A stretch of 10,401 bases of DNA, from assembly GCA_905206195.1 (NCBI GenBank), contig CAJLGN010000020.1, forward strand, positions 1 through 10,401. The letters run 5' to 3'. Shown here piece by piece: positions 1-5,646 of this stretch. This stretch comes from an uncultured Roseburia sp. (GTDB lineage Bacteria; Bacillota; Clostridia; Lachnospirales; Lachnospiraceae). Position numbers and translations under genes: made by a program. Every line of letters starts with the position of its first letter. Positions within the stretch are counted from its first letter, which is position 1. The notes beneath the pieces are model-generated. The model had not been told where the DNA came from and made no database searches. It was given only the letters and a program-made list of their open reading frames with translations.

Positions 1-114
1 CTGGAGCTGGTGTGGGGGCTGTCCGATCTATTTAATTCATTTATGGCAATACCCAACTTGCTCTGTGTCTGGATGCTGCGCAGGGTGATTTTCAATGGAC
101 AAAAACCCGGGTGA
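1..114 (+). CDS. Sodium:alanine/glycine symporter family protein, C-terminal end (partial)
   Basis: Frame 1 is open from the first base and stops at TGA 112-114, giving the last 37 residues of a protein that begins outside the window. The tail contains VWGLSDLFNSFMAIPNLL followed by a basic end. This resembles the last transmembrane segment of AGCS-family alanine/glycine:cation symporters, which typically read like (L/W)xLaDxFNglMAiPNLiaL. Family members carry small amino acids into the cell with Na+ across the cytoplasmic membrane. Only this short tail is visible, so the family call rests on one motif and the substrate cannot be told. No hairpin terminator follows the stop, so some read-through into the DUF368 gene is possible. 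Confidence 0.7.
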   Translation: MELVWGLSDLFNSFMAIPNLLCVWMLRRVIFNGQKPG

Positions 115-125
115 GAGGTTATAAT
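96..125 (+). promoter_or_regulatory. Sigma-A-type promoter for the DUF368 gene
   Basis: A -35 box TGGACA (96-101, five of six consensus bases) lies 18 bp before a perfect -10 box TATAAT (120-125). The -35 sits inside the last codons of the upstream symporter gene and the -10 just after its stop. The predicted start near 132 would give a leader of about 55 nt before the ATG at 187. A second perfect TATAAT lies at 158-163 but has no recognisable -35 box at 16-18 bp. Both lie in a nonamer TTATAATAG found at 119-127 and 157-165. Inferred from sequence only. Confidence 0.5.
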
Positions 126-186
126 AGAAAAACGAGTATGCTTGGCGTATTTTGGATTATAATAGTAAGGAAGAAGAGGTATCAAA

Positions 187-1065
187 ATGTACATTACACA
201 ATTTATCAGAGGTTTTTGTATGGCGCTCGCCGACAGTGTACCCGGCGTTTCCGGCGGCACAGTCGCTTTTTTGCTGGGCTTTTATGACAGATTTATCGAC
301 TCGATCGACGATCTCATCACCGGGACTAGAGAGAAGAGAAAAGAGGCGTTTTTCTTTCTGATGAAACTCGGTATCGGCTGGGTTTGCGGCATGGTGCTGG
401 CGATGCTGGTGCTCGCGGGAGTGTTTGAGTCCCACATTTATGCCATCAGTTCTCTGTTCATCGGTTTTATCATTTTTGCAATCCCGGTGGTGATGCTGGA
501 GGAAAAGGAAACGATTTCCGGGGATAAAATAAAATACTTTCCGTTTGTTCTGCTCGGTGCAGGTGTGGTAGGTCTGATTACCTGGATGAATCCGATTTCC
601 GGCGGGGCGGGGGTCAATCTGGAGCATTTAAATGTTGGACTGGCTGTATTTGTATTTTTGGCAGGGATGATTGCGATTTCAGCGATGGTATTGCCGGGAA
701 TCTCCGGCTCTACGCTACTTTTGATCATGGGTTTGTACCTCCCGATTGTGACGGCGATCAAGGACATGCTGCATCTGAATTTCGCGGCGTTTCCGACGGT
801 GTTCATCTTCGGGTGCGGCGTGCTGGTTGGGGCGTTTAGCGTGGTGAAGGTGATCCGCAGGGCGCTCGAGCGCTTCCGCGCGCAGACAATCTATTTGATC
901 ATCGGTCTGATGCTGGGGTCTATCTACGCGGTCGTGATGGGGCCTACCACACTGGATGTGCCGCAGCCTGCGATGACATTTGGCAGCTTTAATATTTTAT
1001 TCTTTATCATCGGCGGTGTGGTGATTCTGGGCATGCAGAAGATGAAGGTGACAAAGCAAGCGTAG
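187..1065 (+). CDS. DUF368 membrane protein, PopT-type undecaprenyl phosphate translocase
   Basis: This 292-residue integral membrane protein has about eight hydrophobic segments (roughly residues 60-80, 86-104, 118-134, 148-168, 174-192, 200-221, 233-251 and 266-283). It carries the duplicated family motif, PGVSGGT at 19-25 and PGISGST at 170-176, each followed by a Gly/Leu-rich helix. This is the two-repeat layout of DUF368. Members named PopT are known to return undecaprenyl phosphate, the lipid carrier for peptidoglycan and other envelope polymers, to the inner face of the membrane. Transfer of that function to this protein is by family only. The start at 187 is preceded by a purine-rich AAGAAGAGG ribosome binding site with normal spacing. 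It ends 12 bp before the first ABC gene, so the three genes probably share a transcript. Confidence 0.87.
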   Translation: MYITQFIRGFCMALADSVPGVSGGTVAFLLGFYDRFIDSIDDLITGTREKRKEAFFFLMKLGIGWVCGMVLAMLVLAGVFESHIYAISSLFIGFIIFAIPVVMLEEKETISGDKIKYFPFVLLGAGVVGLITWMNPISGGAGVNLEHLNVGLAVFVFLAGMIAISAMVLPGISGSTLLLIMGLYLPIVTAIKDMLHLNFAAFPTVFIFGCGVLVGAFSVVKVIRRALERFRAQTIYLIIGLMLGSIYAVVMGPTTLDVPQPAMTFGSFNILFFIIGGVVILGMQKMKVTKQA

Positions 1066-1077
1066 CGGGAGTTCATT

Positions 1078-2841
1078 ATGAAAAAGCTGTTGATTTATCT
1101 TGGGGATTACAAAAAGGAAACCGTGCTCGGCCCCCTTTTTAAGCTGCTGGAGGCGTGTTTTGAGCTGATCGTCCCGCTGGTGGTCGCGGCGATCATCGAT
1201 GTCGGAGTGGCGCGGGGGGACGTGCCGTACATTATGAAGATGTGCCTGGTGCTGGGGATGCTTGCGGTCATTGGGCTAGTCTGCTCTATCACGGCGCAGT
1301 ATTTTGCGGCAAAGGCGGCGGTCGGGTGTGCGACAAAGCTTCGACATGCGCTGTTTGCGCACATTCAGAGTCTTTCTTTTTCGGAGATGGATACGGTGGG
1401 GACATCCACGCTGATCACGCGGATGACCAGCGACGTCAATCAGGTGCAGAACGGAGTCAATCTGGTTCTGCGCCTGTTTTTGCGGTCGCCGTTTATCGTG
1501 TTCGGGGCCATGATTATGGCGTTTACGATCGATATCAAATCTGCGCTCATTTTTGTGGTGACGATTCCGCTGCTGTCGATTGTGGTGTTCGGCGTGATGT
1601 TCATCAGCATTCCACTCTACAAAAAAGTGCAGACTGCCCTGGATAAGGTGCTTGGGATCACGCGGGAGAATCTGACAGGAAGCCGTGTCATCCGTGCGTT
1701 TAACAAGGAAGAGGACGAGATACGCAGCTTTTGTGAGAACAACGATGTGCTGACAAGGATACAGCTTTATGTCGGGAGAATATCGGCATTGATGAATCCG
1801 CTCACGTTCATCGTCATCAACGGGGCGATCGTGGCGCTGGTGTGGACGGGGGCAATCCGTGTGAATGGAGGCTATATCTCACAGGGCGAAGTCGTGGCGC
1901 TGGTCAGCTATATGTCTCAGATCCTGGTGGAGCTTGTCAAGATGGCGAACCTGATTATCAATATCAATAAGGCTATCGCCTGCGGCAACCGCATCGAAAA
2001 GATTTTTGAGACGGAATCGTCCGTAAAGGGCGGGGAGAGTGCGGGAAGCTGTGGGGTATGTGCCGAGGAGCAGGAAATTCCGGCTGTGGAGTTTTGCCAT
2101 GTGGGGCTCGTCTACACAGGGGCTGGGGAGGAAGCGCTCACGGACATTCACTTTTCTGCTGCGCGCGGTGAGACGATTGGAATCATCGGCGGTACCGGCT
2201 CCGGAAAATCGTCGGTCATCAATCTGATTCCACGCTTTTATGAGGCGACAAGCGGGTCAGTGAAGATCGATGGGCGGGATGTGCGCGCGTATGCCCTGGA
2301 GGAGCTGCGGGAGCGGACGGGCGTTGTGCTCCAGAAGGCAGTCCTCTTCCAGGGGACGATCCGTGAGAACCTTCGGTGGGGAAAACCGGATGCGTCCGAG
2401 GAGGAGATGTGGGAGGCACTCGCGATTGCGCAGGCGAAGGAATTTGTGGAGCAGAAGGAGGGGGGGCTGGACTTTGCCATCGAGCAGGGCGGCAAGAACC
2501 TCTCCGGCGGGCAGAGACAGCGCCTCACCATCGCGCGGGCGATCGTGAAGAAGCCAGGGATTTTGATATTGGACGACAGTGCATCGGCGCTTGATTTTGC
2601 CACGGACGCAAAACTGCGCGCGGCGATCGCGGGCATGAGGGGGCAGACGACGGTGTTTATCGTCTCCCAGCGTGCGGCGTCCATCCGGCATGCAGACAAG
2701 ATCATCGTGCTGGATGACGGGGCGATCACAGGAATCGGAAGCCATGAGGAACTGCTGAAAACCTGTGAGGTCTACCGGGAAATCTATGATTCGCAGTTTA
2801 AGAGGGCTAGTGAGGACGGGTATGAAAAAAGCAGTGAGTGA
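1078..2841 (+). CDS. ABC exporter half-transporter, ATPase-degenerate subunit
   Basis: This 587-residue half-transporter has an N-terminal six-helix exporter domain (about residues 1-310) and a C-terminal nucleotide-binding domain (about 335-575). Visible motifs are Walker A GGTGSGKS (371-378, Lys377), a Q-loop in VVLQKAVLFQGT, signature LSGGQ (475-479) and Walker B ILILDDSASALD. The residue after the Walker B aspartate is Asp500 instead of the catalytic Glu, and the H-loop His is replaced by Gln531 (VSQRAAS). Such changes mark the non-catalytic partner of heterodimeric exporters of the TM287/288, BmrCD and LmrCD type, which typically export drugs or lipids. The ribosome binding site is GCGGGAG before ATG 1078. 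The gene overlaps the next one by 20 bp, indicating coupled translation. Substrate is not predictable from the sequence. Confidence 0.93.
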   Translation: MKKLLIYLGDYKKETVLGPLFKLLEACFELIVPLVVAAIIDVGVARGDVPYIMKMCLVLGMLAVIGLVCSITAQYFAAKAAVGCATKLRHALFAHIQSLSFSEMDTVGTSTLITRMTSDVNQVQNGVNLVLRLFLRSPFIVFGAMIMAFTIDIKSALIFVVTIPLLSIVVFGVMFISIPLYKKVQTALDKVLGITRENLTGSRVIRAFNKEEDEIRSFCENNDVLTRIQLYVGRISALMNPLTFIVINGAIVALVWTGAIRVNGGYISQGEVVALVSYMSQILVELVKMANLIININKAIACGNRIEKIFETESSVKGGESAGSCGVCAEEQEIPAVEFCHVGLVYTGAGEEALTDIHFSAARGETIGIIGGTGSGKSSVINLIPRFYEATSGSVKIDGRDVRAYALEELRERTGVVLQKAVLFQGTIRENLRWGKPDASEEEMWEALAIAQAKEFVEQKEGGLDFAIEQGGKNLSGGQRQRLTIARAIVKKPGILILDDSASALDFATDAKLRAAIAGMRGQTTVFIVSQRAASIRHADKIIVLDDGAITGIGSHEELLKTCEVYREIYDSQFKRASEDGYEKSSE

Positions 2842-4579
2842 CCAGCAGAGGCGGACGCTGGTGAAAGTGTTAAAATATATAAAGCGATATTGGGGCTATC
2901 TGGTGGGCTCTGTCCTGCTTGCGGCATTGACGGTGGCCATGACGCTCTACCTGCCCATTTTGACCGGGCAGGCGGTGGATCTCATCCTCGGTAGAGGACT
3001 TGTGGATTTTGCTGGGATAATTGTTATTTTGAAAAAGATGGCGGTGATTATCGCGCTGACGGCAGCGGCTCAGTGGGTGATGAACATCTGTAACAACAAG
3101 GTGACTTACCATGTGATCCGCGATATCCGCATCGAGGCGTTTGAGAAAATTGAGCATTTGCCGCTGGGATATATGGACAGGCGCCCCCACGGGGAGATTG
3201 TGAGCCGGGTCATCGCGGACGTGGATCAGTTCGCGGACGGTCTTCTCATGGGATTCACGCAGTTTTTTACGGGGATCGTGACCATTTTGGGGACGCTTAT
3301 TTTTATGCTGGCGATCAATGTCCGCATCACAGTGGCTGTGGTGGTCATCACACCCATCTCGCTGTTTGTGGCGAGTTTCATCGCCCAAAAGACATTTTCC
3401 ATGTTCCGGCTCCAGTCGGAGACGAGGGGAGAGCAGACTGCATTTGTCGAGGAGATGATCGGAAATCAGAAAGTGGTTCAGGCATTTTCCCACGAGGACG
3501 AGGCGCTGGAGCGGTTCGACGAGATCAACGGAAGACTGCAGAAATATTCTCTGCGGGCAATTTTTTTCTCCAGCATCACGAATCCTGCAACGCGGTTCGT
3601 CAACAGTCTGGTGTACGCGACGGTGGGCGTTTTTGGGGCGTTTCTCGCGATCACGGGCGGCATCAGCGTGGGGCAGCTCAGCAGTCTTCTCAGCTATGCA
3701 AATCAGTACACGAAGCCTTTTAATGAGATTTCTGGCGTGATCACGGAGCTGCAGAACGCGCTCGCCTGCGCAGGCAGAGTGCTGGAATTGATCGAGGCGG
3801 AGGCGGAGGTGCCGGACGACCCTGATGCGGCAGTGCTTGGGACGGCGGACGGCAGAGTGCAGCTCTCCCATGTCTGCTTCTCCTACACTTCAAAGCAGAG
3901 ACTGATCGAGGACTTTAACCTGTCTGTGAAGCCGGGACAGCGCGTGGCGATCGTGGGTCCGACCGGCTGCGGCAAGACGACGCTGATCAACCTGCTCATG
4001 CGGTTTTACGATGTGACTGGCGGGGAGATACACGTCAGCGATATCCCAATTCGAAAGATGACGAGAAAAAGCCTGCGCGATAACTATGGGATGGTGCTCC
4101 AGGAGACATGGCTTAGAAGTGGAACGATTCGGGACAATATCGCGATGGGTAAACCGGAGGCTACACAGGAGGAGATTGTCGCGGCGGCGAAGGCGTCCCA
4201 TGCACACAGCTTTATCAAGCGTCTGCCACAGGGGTATGATACGGTGATTGCGGAGGACGGCGGAAATCTCTCGCAGGGGCAAAGGCAGCTCCTTTGCATC
4301 GCGCGCGTTATGCTCTGCCTGCCGCCGATGCTGATTTTGGACGAGGCGACCTCCTCGATTGACACGCGCACCGAGATTCAGATTCAGAAGGCATTTGCGA
4401 GGATGATGCAGGGGCGCACCAGCTTTATCGTCGCGCATCGGCTATCCACAATCCGGGAGGCGGACATCATTTTGGTGATGAAGGATGGAAGTGTCATAGA
4501 GCAGGGAAGTCATGAGCAACTGCTGGCAAAAAATGGGTTCTATGCGGGACTTTATAACAGCCAGTTTGTGCAGAGTTAA
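2822..4579 (+). CDS. ABC exporter half-transporter, catalytically canonical subunit
   Basis: This is the partner half-transporter of 585 residues, with an exporter membrane domain followed by a nucleotide-binding domain. Motifs are Walker A GPTGCGKT (379-386, Lys385), Q-loop in MVLQETWLRSG, signature LSQGQ (483-487, Gln in place of the first Gly), Walker B MLILDEATSSID with catalytic Glu508, and H-loop His539 (VAHRLST). A normal Glu and His here, with an altered signature, complement the degenerate neighbour. The canonical ATP site would use this Walker A/B with LSGGQ from the neighbour, and the degenerate site would use this LSQGQ. I chose ATG 2822 (MKKAVSDQQ) because GAGGAC precedes it at a good distance. 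An in-frame ATG at 2765 lies deep inside the upstream gene and would add an unlikely 19 residues. Confidence 0.93.
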   Translation: MKKAVSDQQRRTLVKVLKYIKRYWGYLVGSVLLAALTVAMTLYLPILTGQAVDLILGRGLVDFAGIIVILKKMAVIIALTAAAQWVMNICNNKVTYHVIRDIRIEAFEKIEHLPLGYMDRRPHGEIVSRVIADVDQFADGLLMGFTQFFTGIVTILGTLIFMLAINVRITVAVVVITPISLFVASFIAQKTFSMFRLQSETRGEQTAFVEEMIGNQKVVQAFSHEDEALERFDEINGRLQKYSLRAIFFSSITNPATRFVNSLVYATVGVFGAFLAITGGISVGQLSSLLSYANQYTKPFNEISGVITELQNALACAGRVLELIEAEAEVPDDPDAAVLGTADGRVQLSHVCFSYTSKQRLIEDFNLSVKPGQRVAIVGPTGCGKTTLINLLMRFYDVTGGEIHVSDIPIRKMTRKSLRDNYGMVLQETWLRSGTIRDNIAMGKPEATQEEIVAAAKASHAHSFIKRLPQGYDTVIAEDGGNLSQGQRQLLCIARVMLCLPPMLILDEATSSIDTRTEIQIQKAFARMMQGRTSFIVAHRLSTIREADIILVMKDGSVIEQGSHEQLLAKNGFYAGLYNSQFVQS

Positions 4580-4626
4580 AAGTAGAAAAAGCGGCGGAAG
4601 CCAACTTGCGCGAAACACAAAAGCAG

Positions 4627-4660
4627 TGGTCTGCCAGATGGCAGTCCATCGTAGTTTTTT
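4627..4660 (+). terminator. Weak candidate terminator after the ABC genes
   Basis: A hairpin pairs TGG-T-CTGCC (4627-4635) with GGCAG-T-CCA (4640-4648). It has eight base pairs, one T-T mismatch and a four-base loop. Six T residues follow at 4655-4660, but six bases separate the stem from the T-run, so termination may be incomplete. It lies 47 bp after the second ABC stop and before the DUF4317 gene. Confidence 0.4.
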
Positions 4661-4683
4661 GGGGGAAAGGTAGTTGAAACGGA

Positions 4684-5319
4684 ATGGATAAAATAAAACG
4701 TGAAGATATGCTGGAACTCACCAGACGCATGACTTTAAAAAGAAACTGTTTTTCGAGAATCGCCGGGGCGTATTTCGATGCGGAGGGGATTGTGGACGGA
4801 ACCTTCAATCGTCATTTTCTGCGCCTTTCCGAAGCGGAGCAGCAGAAGAACCTGGAAATCGCCAAGGCGATTCCTTTTGCGGAGACGAATGTCAAATTAA
4901 GGGAGTATGCGTTTGCAGCCGAGGACGAAAGAGCCGGGAGTACCTGGCAGCTTCTCATGGCGCTGCTGGAGTGTGAACTCAAAAATGACGCCATGCTGGA
5001 TGTGTTTTACGAGGTGATTGGGGAAAGATACCGGGCGGCCGGTGATTATGCGGTCTATTTCTTTTACGGAAGCTACGATGTCCCCCTAAAGGGGAGTGAC
5101 AAGGAGCGCCAGTGGGAGTCGGAGGAGGTCTATAAATTTATGGTGTGTGCAATCTGCCCGGTGCATGGGGACTATGAGCCAGAGCCGCCGGCGTGCGGTT
5201 TTCTCTTTCCGGCTTTTAAGGACAGGGGCAGTGACATCCACCGGATAGAGGTGTTCGGTGCTGATCCCGGATATCCGCACGCGGAATTGTTGGAGGGGAT
5301 TCTCGTCTCAGAGAAGTGA
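4684..5319 (+). CDS. DUF4317 family protein, short form
   Basis: The 211-residue soluble protein starts MDKIKREDMLELTRRMTLKRNCFSRIAGAY, matching the opening of DUF4317 proteins (a Lys/Arg-rich helix, then N-C-(T/F)-x-I-x-G-x-Y). Further family features are FYEVIGERYRAAGDYAVYFFYGSYDVP (about 108-134), an EEVYKFMVCAICPV block (147-160) and GFLFPAFKDRGSDIHRIEVF (172-191). No signal peptide or membrane segment is seen, so it should be cytoplasmic. The function of the family is unknown to me. Many members as I recall them are about twice as long; here the protein ends soon after the GFLFPAF block, so it is a short form or has lost its C-terminal part. A stop codon (TGA at 4675) just upstream in frame fixes the start at 4684. 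AAAGG at 4666-4670 is rather far away. The gene ends before a strong terminator and looks monocistronic. Confidence 0.75.
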   Translation: MDKIKREDMLELTRRMTLKRNCFSRIAGAYFDAEGIVDGTFNRHFLRLSEAEQQKNLEIAKAIPFAETNVKLREYAFAAEDERAGSTWQLLMALLECELKNDAMLDVFYEVIGERYRAAGDYAVYFFYGSYDVPLKGSDKERQWESEEVYKFMVCAICPVHGDYEPEPPACGFLFPAFKDRGSDIHRIEVFGADPGYPHAELLEGILVSEK

Positions 5320-5364
5320 GGAAAAATAAGTGCAGGCATCCGCTGGAAGGTGGATCCGGATTAT

Positions 5365-5411
5365 AATGAGAACCAGGAACAAGAAATTTAGAACCTGGTT
5401 CTCATTTTTTT
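5365..5411 (+). terminator. Strong rho-independent terminator after the DUF4317 gene
   Basis: A perfect 13-bp stem pairs AATGAGAACCAGG (5365-5377) with CCTGGTTCTCATT (5394-5406) around a 16-nt loop. A run of seven T residues (5405-5411) sits at its 3' edge. It ends + strand transcription 46 bp after the DUF4317 stop and isolates that gene from the cas operon. There is no T-run on the opposite strand after the stem, so it works only on the + strand. Confidence 0.9.
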
Positions 5412-5415
5412 GCGC

Positions 5416-5472
5416 AAAAAGAATGGGGTTGCCATAAAATGCAAGGTTGATCCAGCATTTTGTGGCAACCCC
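5416..5472 (-). terminator. Large palindrome, candidate - strand terminator
   Basis: An 18-bp stem pairs 5425-5442 (GGGGTTGCCATAAAATGC) with 5455-5472 (GCATTTTGTGGCAACCCC) around a 12-nt loop, with a single non-Watson-Crick position (T opposite G). Read on the - strand, the stem is followed by ATTC and then five T residues (5420-5416), the form of a rho-independent terminator. On the + strand no T-run follows. No protein gene on the - strand needs it, which fits the small RNA proposed here. No flanking target-site duplication is seen, so a mobile palindromic element is less likely but not excluded. Confidence 0.6.
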
Positions 5473-5503
5473 GGAGCCAGGTAAAAGGCTAATATAAATT
5501 ATA

Positions 5504-5526
5504 ATTTCAATCCACGATTGCGCGAC
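5504..5526 (-). repeat. Solitary, internally shortened type I-C CRISPR repeat-like element
   Basis: On the - strand this 23-base element starts GTCGC and ends CGTGGATTGAAAT. These are the two conserved ends of the common type I-C repeat, which normally is 32-33 nt with a GC-rich stem-loop between them. About nine central bases are missing, leaving only a short CGCG/CGTG stem with a CAAT loop. The last 11 bases, TGGATTGAAAT, which form the 5' handle of mature I-C crRNAs, are intact. No second copy with regular spacing occurs nearby, so this is not an array. Confidence 0.75.
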
Positions 5527-5532
5527 ATCACA

Positions 5533-5560
5533 ATTATACATCGTTTTATCAATCTATCAA
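5533..5560 (-). promoter_or_regulatory. - strand promoter reading into the repeat-like element
   Basis: On the - strand TTGATA (5560-5555, five of six consensus bases) is followed after 16 bp by a perfect TATAAT (5538-5533). With a normal six-base discriminator, transcription would start at 5526, a G that is the first base of the repeat-like element. A TTGACA at 5569-5564 is 25 bp from the -10 box and too far to serve it. There is no open reading frame of note for this promoter to serve. Confidence 0.65.
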
Positions 5561-5590
5561 ACATGTCAAAATATATTGTAATTTATAAAA
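5557..5590 (-). promoter_or_regulatory. Possible self-target of the crRNA-like RNA between the divergent promoters
   Basis: Aligning the first 31 bases after the repeat-like element (5503 downward) with the - strand from 5587 downward gives 19 of 31 identities, including 11 of the first 14. Two of the three early mismatches fall at positions 6 and 12, which are flipped out and not read in type I Cascade guides. The three bases before the site are TTT, whereas the usual I-C PAM is TTC. Cascade bound here would sit directly beside the cas -35 box at 5596. Both sequences are AT-rich, so a chance match is quite possible. Confidence 0.25.
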
Positions 5591-5595
5591 AAATA

Positions 5596-5624
5596 TTGAT
5601 ATTCGACAAGAATAGTGTTATACA
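5596..5624 (+). promoter_or_regulatory. Promoter of the cas operon
   Basis: TTGATA (5596-5601) is separated by 17 bp from TATACA (5619-5624), and the TG of an extended -10 element precedes it (TGTTATACA, 5616-5624). The predicted start near 5631 leaves a 5' leader of only about 16 nt, which contains the AGGGGGTG ribosome binding site (5637-5644) just before the cas3 ATG. The surrounding 5530-5630 is strongly AT-rich, as expected for an upstream promoter region. It is divergent from the - strand promoter 36 bp away. Confidence 0.7.
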
Positions 5625-5646
5625 TAAGACACAAGTAGGGGGTGAG

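Larger units (their letters stand above)
5416..5526 (-). ncRNA. Candidate crRNA-like small RNA divergent from cas3 (CreR/CreA-like)
   Basis: Four elements line up on the - strand: a promoter (5560-5533), a type I-C repeat-like sequence beginning at its predicted first transcribed base (5526-5504), about 31 nt of unique AT-rich-to-mixed sequence (5503-5473), and a hairpin with T-run (5472-5416). The product would be an RNA of about 110 nt with the form repeat, spacer, terminator. In several type I systems, noncanonical crRNA-like RNAs named CreR and CreA use partial complementarity to guide Cascade to a promoter and repress it without cleavage. Position beside the cas promoter and opposite orientation suit such a role, here autorepression of the cas operon. 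Seen directly: the four elements and their spacing. Inferred: transcription and function. A decayed one-repeat array is the main alternative. Confidence 0.55.

Noticed and set aside
157..627. - strand open frame covering the start of the DUF368 gene
   Set aside because: The frame shows no domain and opposes conserved DUF368 motifs.
2765..2821. Upstream ATG (2765) for the second ABC gene
   Set aside because: It would overlap the first ABC gene by 77 bp and lacks a good ribosome binding site. ATG 2822 has GAGGAC at proper spacing and gives a normal N-terminus.
2870..3871. 333-residue open frame on the - strand opposite the second ABC gene
   Set aside because: The translation is extremely rich in His and Arg without domain features, and the + strand carries a complete ABC exporter domain.
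5425..5472. Palindrome as a miniature mobile element
   Set aside because: It is short (48 bp), shows no flanking target-site duplication, and has a T-run on one side typical of a terminator. Not fully excluded without a genome-wide search.
5574..5590. + strand match of the spacer start to TAATTTATA at 5579-5587
   Set aside because: Ten of the first eleven bases agree, but the flanking TAT is not a I-C PAM and identity falls off beyond position 11. The - strand alignment at the same place is better overall.
5518..5646. Upstream in-frame ATG (5518) extending Cas3 by 43 residues
   Set aside because: It lies inside the repeat-like element and before the best cas promoter, has no ribosome binding site, and encodes Ile/Lys-rich sequence unlike Cas3 N-termini. 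ATG 5647 has AGGGGGTG directly upstream.
5320..5646. Regular CRISPR array in the gap before cas3
   Set aside because: Only one repeat-like copy is present, with no regularly spaced second repeat. In type I-C loci the array is expected after cas2, outside the window.
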